Shown piece after piece: positions 1 through 5,822 of a stretch of 8,012 bases of DNA (position 1 is the stretch's first letter; every line of letters starts with the position of its first letter). The position numbers were made by a program, and so were the translations under genes. Source of the stretch: Gammaproteobacteria bacterium (lineage in GTDB: Bacteria; Pseudomonadota; Gammaproteobacteria; Halothiobacillales; Halothiobacillaceae); the NCBI GenBank assembly GCA_029335925.2, contig JARJMX020000140.1:1-8012 (forward strand), in the 5' to 3' direction. The notes below the pieces were generated by a model, which made no database searches, had not been told where the DNA came from, and saw nothing but the letters and a program-made list of their open reading frames with translations.

Positions 1-341
1 CCTTTATCCTGCAAGCGACCCATGAGGTGCCGCGTCGACTGCAGCATCCGAAGCGCACGACTGTGGGCCTGCGCGTGCCCGGGCACCCGATGACCCAGGC
101 CCTGCTTGCAGCCCTGGGGGAGCCCCTCCTGAGCACCAGTCTGATTCTACCGGACGAATCGGAACCGCTGTGCGATCCGTAAGACATCGACGAGCGGATT
201 GGCAACCGGGTCGAACTGATCCTGGACGTCGGCTTCTGCGCCGACCACCCGACCACGGTCATCGACTTGTCAGGTGGAACACCCGTGCTGGTCCGCCGCG
301 GCCGCGGCGAGGTGCCGGCTGGCTTGGAAGAGGCCGAGTGA
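1..341 (+). pseudogene. yciO: YciO/Sua5/YrdC-family protein, 3' part, interrupted by an in-frame TAA
   Basis: The reading frame starting at base 3 gives the C-terminal half of a YciO-type protein, a relative of the TsaC/Sua5 threonylcarbamoyl-AMP synthases used in tRNA t6A formation. YciO's own role is less settled. Recognisable blocks are EVPRRL, KRTTVGLRVP, GEPLLSTSLILP, then PTTVIDL and PVLVRRGRGEV, in the same order and spacing as E. coli YciO. Between the third and fourth blocks an in-frame TAA lies at 180-182. Homologs carry a charged residue there (DPEEI against DP-stop-DI), so one base change from GAA or CAA explains it. The frame is open on both sides and ends at TGA 339-341, which overlaps the ATG of the next gene by one base. 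The 5' half is outside the window. The TAA may be a real nonsense mutation or a sequence error. Family assignment is firm; status as a pseudogene is not. Confidence 0.8.
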
Positions 342-994
342 TGGATCTGAACCTCATCCAGAAATTTACCGTCTGGATCTTGCCGGCGCTGTTCGCCATC
401 ACCGTACACGAGGCCGCGCATGGCTATGCCGCGCGCTTTTTCGGTGATGATACCGCCGCGCGCCTGGGGAGGCTCTCGCTCAACCCATTGCGCCACATCG
501 ACCCGATCGGCACGGTGCTGCTGCCAATCGGTACTTTCTTTCTCTCCGGATTCATCTTCGGCTGGGCCAAGCCGGTACCGGTGGATGCTCGCAACCTGCG
601 CAACCCGCGCCGCGACATGGCCTGGGTGTCGCTGGCCGGGCCGGGATCGAATCTTGTCATGGCCATCTTCTGGGGGCTGATGATGGCTCTCGCCCAGACC
701 CTGGCCGCCAAGGGCCTCGGCACGGTGGCTGTGCCGCTGGCGTTGATGGGGCAGGCCGGGGTGTTCATCAACCTGCTGTTGATGCTGTTCAACCTGGTCC
801 CTATCCCGCCGCTGGACGGTGGGCGCATTCTGGTCAGTCTGCTGCCACCGCCCCTTGGTGCCCAACTCGCGCGCATCGAGCCCTTCGGCCTGCTGATCCT
901 GATCCTGCTGCTGGTGACAGGGGTGCTGTGGGCCTTTCTTGGCCCGCTGCTTGACGCCATGAACGGATGGATCACCGGACTTTTCCTGCCGTGA
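341..994 (+). CDS. Site-2 protease family (M50) membrane zinc metalloprotease
   Basis: A 217-residue polytopic inner-membrane protein of the small M50/S2P group, without the PDZ domain of RseP. Members cut transmembrane segments within the membrane; the substrate of this subgroup is generally unknown. The zinc motif is H23-E24-A-A-H27, inside the first hydrophobic segment. It is followed by the conserved NPLRHIDPIGT block (48-58), GWAKPVPV (74-81), and the third-ligand motif N151-L-V-P-I-P-P-L-D159-G-G. All catalytic residues are present. Hydrophobic stretches lie near residues 10-28, 55-73, 95-118, 125-150 and 180-203. I chose ATG 341 because the conserved sequence begins directly after it and it overlaps the preceding TGA (TGATG), implying coupling. 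A longer frame from 170 would only add arginine-rich sequence that lies over the upstream gene. The next gene, scpA, overlaps its 3' end. Confidence 0.93.
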   Translation: MDLNLIQKFTVWILPALFAITVHEAAHGYAARFFGDDTAARLGRLSLNPLRHIDPIGTVLLPIGTFFLSGFIFGWAKPVPVDARNLRNPRRDMAWVSLAGPGSNLVMAIFWGLMMALAQTLAAKGLGTVAVPLALMGQAGVFINLLLMLFNLVPIPPLDGGRILVSLLPPPLGAQLARIEPFGLLILILLLVTGVLWAFLGPLLDAMNGWITGLFLP

Positions 995-1791
995 CGATAG
1001 ACGCCGCGGTTCAGCCCGAATACGTCGCCCGGGTCGGTGAGCAGCTGCTCCTCGAATTCCCGCAGGATCTCTACATCCCGCCGGATGCCCTCGCGGTCAT
1101 CCTCGAGTCCTTCGAGGGGCCACTCGATTTGCTGCTGTACCTGATCCGCAAGCAGAACCTCGATATCCTCGACATTCCCATCGCTGAGGTCACGCACCAG
1201 TACATGGGCTACATCGAGCTGATGCAGGGCATGCAGCTTGAGCTCGCCGCCGATTATCTGGTCATGGCTGCCTGGCTTGCGGAGATCAAGTCGCGCATGC
1301 TCTTGCCGCGCCCGCCTCAGACGGAGGACGAGAACGACGAGGACCCGCGCCTGGCTCTGGTCCGCCGTCTGCAGGAGTATGAGCTGCTGCGCCAAGCCGC
1401 CGAGCGCCTGGATGCCCTGCCACGCGTGGACCGCGACGTGTTCCCGATCTCGGTGCAGGTGCCCGTCATCGAGCGTCGGCAGGAGCTGCCCAAGGTTACT
1501 TTGGACGAGCTGCTGGAGGCCCTGCGCACAGTATTGCAGCGTGCCGCACTGGTCGAGCACCATCACATCCAGCGCGAGGCCATCAGTGTGCGCGAGCGCA
1601 TGAGCCTGATCCTGCTGCGGGTGGCGGAGGGCGCGGTGCGCCTGCTCGATCTTCTAAGACCGGACGAGGGACGCCGTGGCGTGGTGGTCAGCTTCCTCGC
1701 CCTGCTGGAACTGCTTAAGGGCGGGCAGATCGAAGTTGAACGAGATGAAGAAGGGTTGTTTCTTGTCGGCGTGAAGACCGAGGCATGCTGA
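967..1791 (+). CDS. scpA: Segregation and condensation protein A (kleisin subunit of SMC-ScpAB)
   Basis: ScpA is the kleisin that bridges the two SMC heads and binds ScpB in the cytoplasmic condensin complex needed for chromosome compaction and segregation. The N-terminal SMC-neck-binding helix region is typical: FEGPLDLLLYLIRKQ from residue 49, then LDILDIPIAEVTHQYM. An acidic linker (QTEDENDEDPR, about 119-129) leads to a middle region that would contact ScpB. A C-terminal winged helix (FLALLELLKGGQ, about 243-254) binds the SMC cap. Length is 274 residues from ATG 967, overlapping the protease gene by 28 bases. An in-frame GTG at 991 would make a 266-residue protein with a GTGA overlap. 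Neither start has a strong ribosome-binding site, so translation probably depends on coupling. The protein is intact by all visible criteria. Confidence 0.94.
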   Translation: MDHRTFPAVTIDAAVQPEYVARVGEQLLLEFPQDLYIPPDALAVILESFEGPLDLLLYLIRKQNLDILDIPIAEVTHQYMGYIELMQGMQLELAADYLVMAAWLAEIKSRMLLPRPPQTEDENDEDPRLALVRRLQEYELLRQAAERLDALPRVDRDVFPISVQVPVIERRQELPKVTLDELLEALRTVLQRAALVEHHHIQREAISVRERMSLILLRVAEGAVRLLDLLRPDEGRRGVVVSFLALLELLKGGQIEVERDEEGLFLVGVKTEAC

Positions 1792-2312
1792 CACCCCTGC
1801 AACAAATCCTCGAAGCCGTCCTGCTCGCCGCCGGGGAGCCGTTGAGCCGTGCCCGTCTGGAAGAAATCATGGGCGAGGAGGTTGATGCTACGACCCTGGA
1901 TGAGGCGCTCCGCGGCCTTGCCGCGAGCTATGCCGAGCGCGGCTTCGAGCTGGTTGAGGTCGCCAGCGGCCTGCGCTTGCAGGCGCGCGAACGCTTCGCC
2001 CCGTGGATCGCCCGCCTTAGCCCCGAGCGTCCCGCGCGCTATTCCCGCGCCGTGCTTGAAACCCTCGCCCTTATTGCCTGGAAACAACCGGTCACGCGCG
2101 CCGAGATCGAGGCCGTGCGCGGGGTGTCGGTCAACCCGAACATTATGCGTACCTTGCAGGAGCGCGGCTGGATCACCGTGGTTGGCAAGAGGGAAGGCCC
2201 CGGCCGCCCCGATCTGTGGGGCACGACCCGCCAGTTTCTTGATGACTTCAACCTGCAAAGCCTGGAGGATTTGGCGGCCAGGGTGTTTCCCGAGTCTGCC
2301 AAGGAAAGGTAA
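1785..2312 (+). CDS. scpB: Segregation and condensation protein B (SMC-ScpAB subunit)
   Basis: ScpB is a dimeric double winged-helix protein that binds the central part of ScpA in the SMC-ScpAB complex. The N-terminal domain begins LQQILEAVLLAAGEPLS. The second domain carries the family hallmark blocks SRAVLETLALIAWKQPVTR (from residue 87), EIEAVRGV, and GRPDLWGTTRQFLDDFNL (140-157), where the consensus is GRP-x-L/LY-GTT. At 175 residues it is at the short end of the family and lacks the acidic tail many ScpBs have; both winged helices are complete. ATG 1785 overlaps the scpA stop by seven bases, with a weak GAAG at 1773-1776, so it is very likely coupled to scpA. Many relatives have rluB next, but here a non-coding gap with REP-like repeats follows. 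Confidence 0.94.
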   Translation: MLTPLQQILEAVLLAAGEPLSRARLEEIMGEEVDATTLDEALRGLAASYAERGFELVEVASGLRLQARERFAPWIARLSPERPARYSRAVLETLALIAWKQPVTRAEIEAVRGVSVNPNIMRTLQERGWITVVGKREGPGRPDLWGTTRQFLDDFNLQSLEDLAARVFPESAKER

Positions 2313-2353
2313 TCTTGCCAAAGTATTATTCAAGGTCTGCATCACCCCCATCT

Positions 2354-2377
2354 TAGGCTCGCGGAAGGCGCAGCCTA
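2354..2377. repeat. Imperfect hairpin in the scpB-pgm gap
   Basis: TAGGCT-CGC pairs with GCG-(C)-AGCCTA around a GGAAG loop, making nine base pairs with one bulged C. No T-run follows on either strand, so it does not look like a classical Rho-independent terminator. It lies 42 bases after the scpB stop and just upstream of the REP-like pair, and may be part of the same repeat island or a transcript-end stabiliser for the scpA-scpB message. Function is inferred only from position and fold. Confidence 0.4.
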
Positions 2378-2381
2378 GGGA

Positions 2382-2437
2382 TGTAGGACCTGCCCCGGGC
2401 CGGTTCGAATGATCGTGGCGTGGGCGCCGCTCCTACA
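2382..2437. repeat. REP-like inverted pair with GTAG heads (REPIN/BIME-like)
   Basis: Two units face each other. On the plus strand TGTAGGA (2382-2388) is followed by the imperfect palindrome CCTGCCCCGGGCCGG. On the minus strand TGTAGGA (complement of 2431-2437) is followed by GCGGCGCCCACGCC, whose GGCG and CGCC can pair across CCCA. A GTAG tetranucleotide at the head of a short GC-rich palindrome is the known layout of REP sequences mobilised by RAYT (TnpA-REP) transposases in pseudomonads and xanthomonads. The minus-strand unit closely resembles their common TGTAGGAGCGGC form. Placement in the gap between two genes fits. No RAYT gene is in the window. A genome-wide copy count would settle it. 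Confidence 0.55.
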
Positions 2438-2488
2438 CGCAGGGGTGATAGAGGCTTCTGCCGACCGTCAACCCAAGGAATACGACAC

Positions 2489-4132
2489 ATGGCACTGCAC
2501 CCCCTGGCCGGGCAACCCGCCCCGCGTGAGCTTCTGATCAACGTCCCGGAAGTGGTTTCTGCCTACTACACCCGGCATCCTGATCCAAATGATTTGAGCC
2601 AGTGGGTGGCTTTCGGCACCTCCGGCCATCGTGGCTCCAGCCTCAAGCAGACCTTCAACGAGGATCACATCCTCGCGACCTGCCAGGCCATCGCTGAATA
2701 CCGCAGGGACAACGATATCACCGGCCCGATGTTCATCGGCCTGGACTCGCACGCCCTCTCCACCCCAGCCTTCTACACGGCCATTGAGGTGTTCGCGGCC
2801 AACGGCATCGAACTGCGCATCCCAGCCGGTGAGCCCTTGGTCCCCACCCCGGTCATCTCGCACGCCATTCTCACCCACAACAAGGGGCGTAAGGCGCACC
2901 TGGCCGACGGCGTGGTCATCACCCCCTCACACAACCCCCCCGCGGACGGCGGCTTCAAGTACAATCCGCCCAACGGCGGCCCGGCGGATACCAATGTCAC
3001 CCGCCTGATTCAGGCGCGTGCCAACGAACTGCTCAATGCGGATCTCAAAGGCGTCAAGCGCATGCCGTTCGAATCTGCCCTGCGTCTTAGCACCACGGTG
3101 CAGCACGACTTCATCCGTCCGTTTGTAGATGACCTGCGCAATGTCGTTGATATGGAGGCCATCCGGTCCGCTAGCCTTAGCATTGGCGTCGACCCGATGG
3201 GCGGGGCGGGGCTGCCTTTCTGGGAGCCGATTGCCGAGACTTATGGCCTGAATATCGACGTGGTCAACAAAGAGATCGACCCGCGTTTTGCCTTCATGTG
3301 CGTGGATCACGATGGCAAGATCCGCATGGACTGCTCTTCGCCCTACGCCATGGCCGGCCTCATCCGGCTCAAGGATCGCTACGACATTGCCTTTGGCAAT
3401 GATCCAGATGCCGACCGCCATGGCATTGTCACTCCGAGTGTGGGGCTCATGAACCCCAATCACTACCTCGCCGTGGCGATTGACTACCTCTTCCGTCACC
3501 GTCTGCAGTGGCCAGCGAATGCTTACATTGGCAAGACCTTGGTCTCCAGTTCCATGATCGACCGCGTGGCCCACGACCTGCACCGCGGTCTGCGTGAGGT
3601 GCCGGTGGGCTTTAAGTGGTTCGTGGACGGTCTGGTGAACGGCCACTGCGGCTTCGGCGGTGAGGAGTCTGCCGGGGCTTCCTTCTTGCGCATGGACGGC
3701 ACCGCCTGGAGCACCGACAAGGACGGCATCATCCTCAATCTGCTCGCCGCTGAGATCACGGCCAAGACCGGCGAAGACCCTGGCGCGTACTACAAGAAGC
3801 TCACTGAGCGCCACGGCAATCCTGTCTATGCCCGTATCGATGCCGCGGCCAATCGCGAGCAGAAGCAGATCCTCGCCAAACTCAGCCCCGAGCAGGTCAA
3901 GGCCGAAACCCTGGCCGGCGAGAAGATCACCGCCAAGCTCACCCGTGCCCCCGGCAACAACGCCGAGATCGGCGGCCTTAAGGTCGTCACCGAAAACGGC
4001 TGGTTCGCGGCCCGCCCGTCCGGTACCGAAGATGTCTACAAGATCTATGCAGAGAGCTTTAAGGGCGAGGAGCACTTAAAGCAGATTCAGGATGAGGCAC
4101 AGGCAATCATTGCTGCCGCCTTGACAGCTTAA
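2489..4132 (+). CDS. pgm: Phosphoglucomutase, alpha-D-glucose phosphate-specific
   Basis: The cytoplasmic enzyme interconverts glucose-1-phosphate and glucose-6-phosphate, linking glycolysis to UDP-glucose, glycogen and surface-polysaccharide synthesis. The 547 residues match E. coli Pgm (546) along their length, from HPLAGQPA at the N-terminus and FGTSGHRGS. The phosphoserine loop is T145-P-S147-H-N-P-P, with S147 the phosphorylated residue. The magnesium loop is D305-P-D307-A-D309-R, sugar specificity is set by G391-E-E-S-A-G, and the phosphate-binding loop is R509-P-S-G-T-E-D. All are intact. ATG 2489 is chosen because the homology starts there and AAGGA at 2475-2479 lies nine bases upstream. 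An in-frame GTG at 2420 would run through the REP-like repeat and adds unrelated sequence. The lipoprotein gene follows after 11 bases, so the two are probably cotranscribed. Confidence 0.97.
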   Translation: MALHPLAGQPAPRELLINVPEVVSAYYTRHPDPNDLSQWVAFGTSGHRGSSLKQTFNEDHILATCQAIAEYRRDNDITGPMFIGLDSHALSTPAFYTAIEVFAANGIELRIPAGEPLVPTPVISHAILTHNKGRKAHLADGVVITPSHNPPADGGFKYNPPNGGPADTNVTRLIQARANELLNADLKGVKRMPFESALRLSTTVQHDFIRPFVDDLRNVVDMEAIRSASLSIGVDPMGGAGLPFWEPIAETYGLNIDVVNKEIDPRFAFMCVDHDGKIRMDCSSPYAMAGLIRLKDRYDIAFGNDPDADRHGIVTPSVGLMNPNHYLAVAIDYLFRHRLQWPANAYIGKTLVSSSMIDRVAHDLHRGLREVPVGFKWFVDGLVNGHCGFGGEESAGASFLRMDGTAWSTDKDGIILNLLAAEITAKTGEDPGAYYKKLTERHGNPVYARIDAAANREQKQILAKLSPEQVKAETLAGEKITAKLTRAPGNNAEIGGLKVVTENGWFAARPSGTEDVYKIYAESFKGEEHLKQIQDEAQAIIAAALTA

Positions 4133-4143
4133 GCGGAGTAATC

Positions 4144-5370
4144 ATGTCACAGGGACGTATCCTTGCCTTTGTGCTCGGTATGGTGCTGCTTGGTGGCTGT
4201 GGCGGTGGGGCCAATACAGAATCTGCCAGTGGCGGCTCACCGGCTCCTGCACCGGCTCCTCCTGCACCGGCCCCTGCGCCAGTGTGTTTAGGAAGCTTTC
4301 TTGGTCAGAACCGTCTGCTCATCGGTGGACAGATGGAGGACACCACAGCACAGGCCGCGCCGTTTGACCTGCGTTACACCTATGTCACCGGCGGGCTAAG
4401 TCCCAGGGCCACCTGCCATAACGATTGCCAGGTGGATGCAAGCTGCGGGCAGTGGTGGGGTTGCTGGCAGGACCCCTCCTTGCCTCCTGGCCAGCGCATC
4501 CGTGACTTTCTGGCCAAGACCGAGCAGGTGACCTCTTGGCAAGGCCAATCCCTGCGCCAGCGTCCCTGGCTCAGTTACTACCAGTGGTTTTATGCCGCAG
4601 GTTACAAGGAAGGCGCAGCCGAGGTGCAAGCACTCAACGATGCACAGCGTCTGCGCAACTACCTGGATGACTGGCGCTTTTTGCTGCAACAAGTGGGCAC
4701 AACGCCGGTTATTCTGCATATTGAGCCTGATCTGTGGGGCTTTGTGCGTGATCAGAATGCCGACCCGCACCAACTTCCCGCCCCTGTGCGTCAAGCCGCC
4801 GGGATGGATTGCCAGGATCAGGAAGACAGTGTCGCTGGTCTTGCCCGTTGCATGCTCAAGATGGCCCGCATCTACGCCCCGCAAGCGGCACTGGCCATCC
4901 ATGCTTCGCCTTGGTACTACCACATGCCGGGCGACGCCCAAGCCTTGACTCAGTTCATGAAGGAGTTAGTTGGTGAACAGGCCGATATATGGGTGACGGA
5001 TCCCTCTGATCGGGATGCAGGCTATTACCTAGCCACTGGGATGGATCGTACATGGAATATCTGGGATGAGAGCAAGGCCCGGCTATATCTTGACTGGAGC
5101 GCGCAGCTCTATGTTGCAAGCGGTAAGCCGATGGCCCTCTGGCAACTGCCCCTCGGCAACAGCCTGCAGAACAACACCCCCAACCACTGGAAGGATAATC
5201 GGGTGGAATGGCTCTTTGCTCACACCGAGGACGTGGTCCAGGCAGGGATTGGGGCCCTGCTTTTTGGCGCAGGTCAACCGGATCAGACCTTGCCCGAGAC
5301 TGATGGCGGGCTGTTCGTCCAGTCGACGATCCATCTCTGGCAGAAGGGTGGGCAGCCTTTGTGTCCTTGA
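4144..5370 (+). CDS. Secreted cysteine-rich lipoprotein with TIM-barrel-like pattern, function unknown
   Basis: A 408-residue protein that I do not recognise as a named family. It begins with a lipoprotein signal peptide: R5, a hydrophobic core, and the lipobox L16-G-G-C19. A Gly/Ser stretch and a Pro-Ala linker (33-46) follow, probably spanning the space from the membrane. The mature part has eight further cysteines (48, 91, 95, 101, 107, 223, 236, 407), an even number consistent with disulfides outside the cytoplasm. Alternating strand-helix units include VILHIEPDLWGF (189-200), ALAIHASPWYYH (249-260), DIWVTDPSDRD (281-291), MALWQLPLGN (330-339) and GIGALLFGAGQ (368-378). Several end in acidic or aromatic residues, as in (beta/alpha)8 glycoside hydrolases; E194 is one candidate acid. 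GGAG at 4135-4138 is well spaced from ATG 4144. Its position 11 bases after pgm suggests a polysaccharide-related role, which is inference. Confidence 0.85.
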   Translation: MSQGRILAFVLGMVLLGGCGGGANTESASGGSPAPAPAPPAPAPAPVCLGSFLGQNRLLIGGQMEDTTAQAAPFDLRYTYVTGGLSPRATCHNDCQVDASCGQWWGCWQDPSLPPGQRIRDFLAKTEQVTSWQGQSLRQRPWLSYYQWFYAAGYKEGAAEVQALNDAQRLRNYLDDWRFLLQQVGTTPVILHIEPDLWGFVRDQNADPHQLPAPVRQAAGMDCQDQEDSVAGLARCMLKMARIYAPQAALAIHASPWYYHMPGDAQALTQFMKELVGEQADIWVTDPSDRDAGYYLATGMDRTWNIWDESKARLYLDWSAQLYVASGKPMALWQLPLGNSLQNNTPNHWKDNRVEWLFAHTEDVVQAGIGALLFGAGQPDQTLPETDGGLFVQSTIHLWQKGGQPLCP

Positions 5371-5691
5371 GGCGGGGGAATCTGTTCGCCCAGGCCGGAG
5401 CGCCCCAGGAAGGGGAGCGCTTCGAAACTTTGCTGCGACATAGAAACCTGGTCATTGAGCGGATCATCAGCGCCTCCCAGATCACGCCAACCACCTAATG
5501 TACAGGCCCAGGATGAATGGGTGGTACTGCTTCAAGGGGAGGCCGTGCTGGAGGTGGACGGTCGGCAGCACGTGCTAAAGAGGGGCGATTATCTCTTCCT
5601 TGCCGCAGGTCTGGTGCATACCGTGCTCAGCGCCTCGGACGGGGCTCTGTGGCTTGCAGTGCATCTTCATCCCAAGGGGGGAGAAGCTTGA
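5361..5691 (+). pseudogene. Small cupin-domain protein, disrupted by a one-base insertion
   Basis: Two adjacent frames together encode one cupin of about 110 residues. The first frame (GTG 5361, or TTG 5367) gives GNLFAQAG, ERFETLL, NLVIERIISASQITPTT and stops at TAA 5496-5498. The second frame continues VQAQDEWVVLLQGEAVLEVDG, here split as VQAQDEWVV and LLQGEAVLEVDG, then RGDYLFLAAGLVHTV and ends at TGA 5689-5691. Removing one A from TAAT at 5496-5499 restores TTYVQAQDEWV, which matches the usual cupin pattern of an EW-VLLQGEA strand pair after a short aromatic segment. The second cupin motif keeps its histidine (LVH), but no HxH metal pair is seen in the first. Either start overlaps the lipoprotein stop, so it would be the third gene of the pgm operon. 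An open frame from TTG 5455 is only an artefact of the shift. It may be a pseudogene or a sequence error. Confidence 0.8.
5399..5421 (+). other. GC-rich bulged hairpin at the lipoprotein-cupin junction
   Basis: AGCGCCCC pairs with GGG-G-A-GCGCT to give eight base pairs with one bulged A and a six-base loop. It begins 29 bases after the lipoprotein stop codon and is followed by TCGAAACTTT rather than a continuous T-run. It lies inside the cupin coding sequence, so it may be incidental, or it may pause transcription or protect the upstream message. Only the pairing is seen; any function is a guess. Confidence 0.3.
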
Positions 5692-5822
5692 TAGCAGATG
5701 CTTGATTGCCTCGCCTTGCTGCCGGACAATCGCCGAAATTTTGCCTTGGCCCGGGTGATGTGCGCAGGCGATCTTCGCAGGCTGGGGCGTAGTCTTTCCG
5801 TATTCCGAAGTCTTCGCCACCC

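Noticed and set aside
424..1566. Long minus-strand open frame of 380 codons over the protease and scpA genes
   Set aside because: It lies antisense to two clearly conserved genes and reads as low-complexity, Arg/Leu/Gln-rich sequence. High GC content leaves such frames open by chance.
2313..2335. TTGCCA and TATTAT as a promoter for pgm
   Set aside because: The two hexamers are about four bases apart, far from the usual 16-18.
2420..2488. Upstream GTG start extending pgm by 23 residues
   Set aside because: The added part crosses the REP-like repeat, has no homology, and ATG 2489 has a well-placed AAGGA and matches the E. coli start.
2927..4075. Long minus-strand open frame of 382 codons inside pgm
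   Set aside because: It is antisense to an intact enzyme gene with all catalytic motifs, and shows no recognisable domain of its own.
4238..4283. Repeated CCGGCTCCTGCA-like units in the lipoprotein gene
   Set aside because: They simply encode the Pro-Ala linker, and no tandem array extends beyond it.
5455..5500. TTG start for a 78-residue cupin
   Set aside because: The first 15 residues in this frame are the out-of-frame reading of sequence that encodes the cupin N-terminus in the preceding frame.
5490..5505. Programmed +1 frameshift in the cupin, like that of prfB
   Set aside because: There is no CTT-TGA-C type slippery stop or upstream Shine-Dalgarno-like stimulator, and cupins of this type are not known to need recoding.
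5692..5822. Possible small gene or promoter upstream of the symporter
   Set aside because: A frame from 5699 runs into the symporter in another phase and resembles nothing. No convincing -35/-10 pair or operator is visible.
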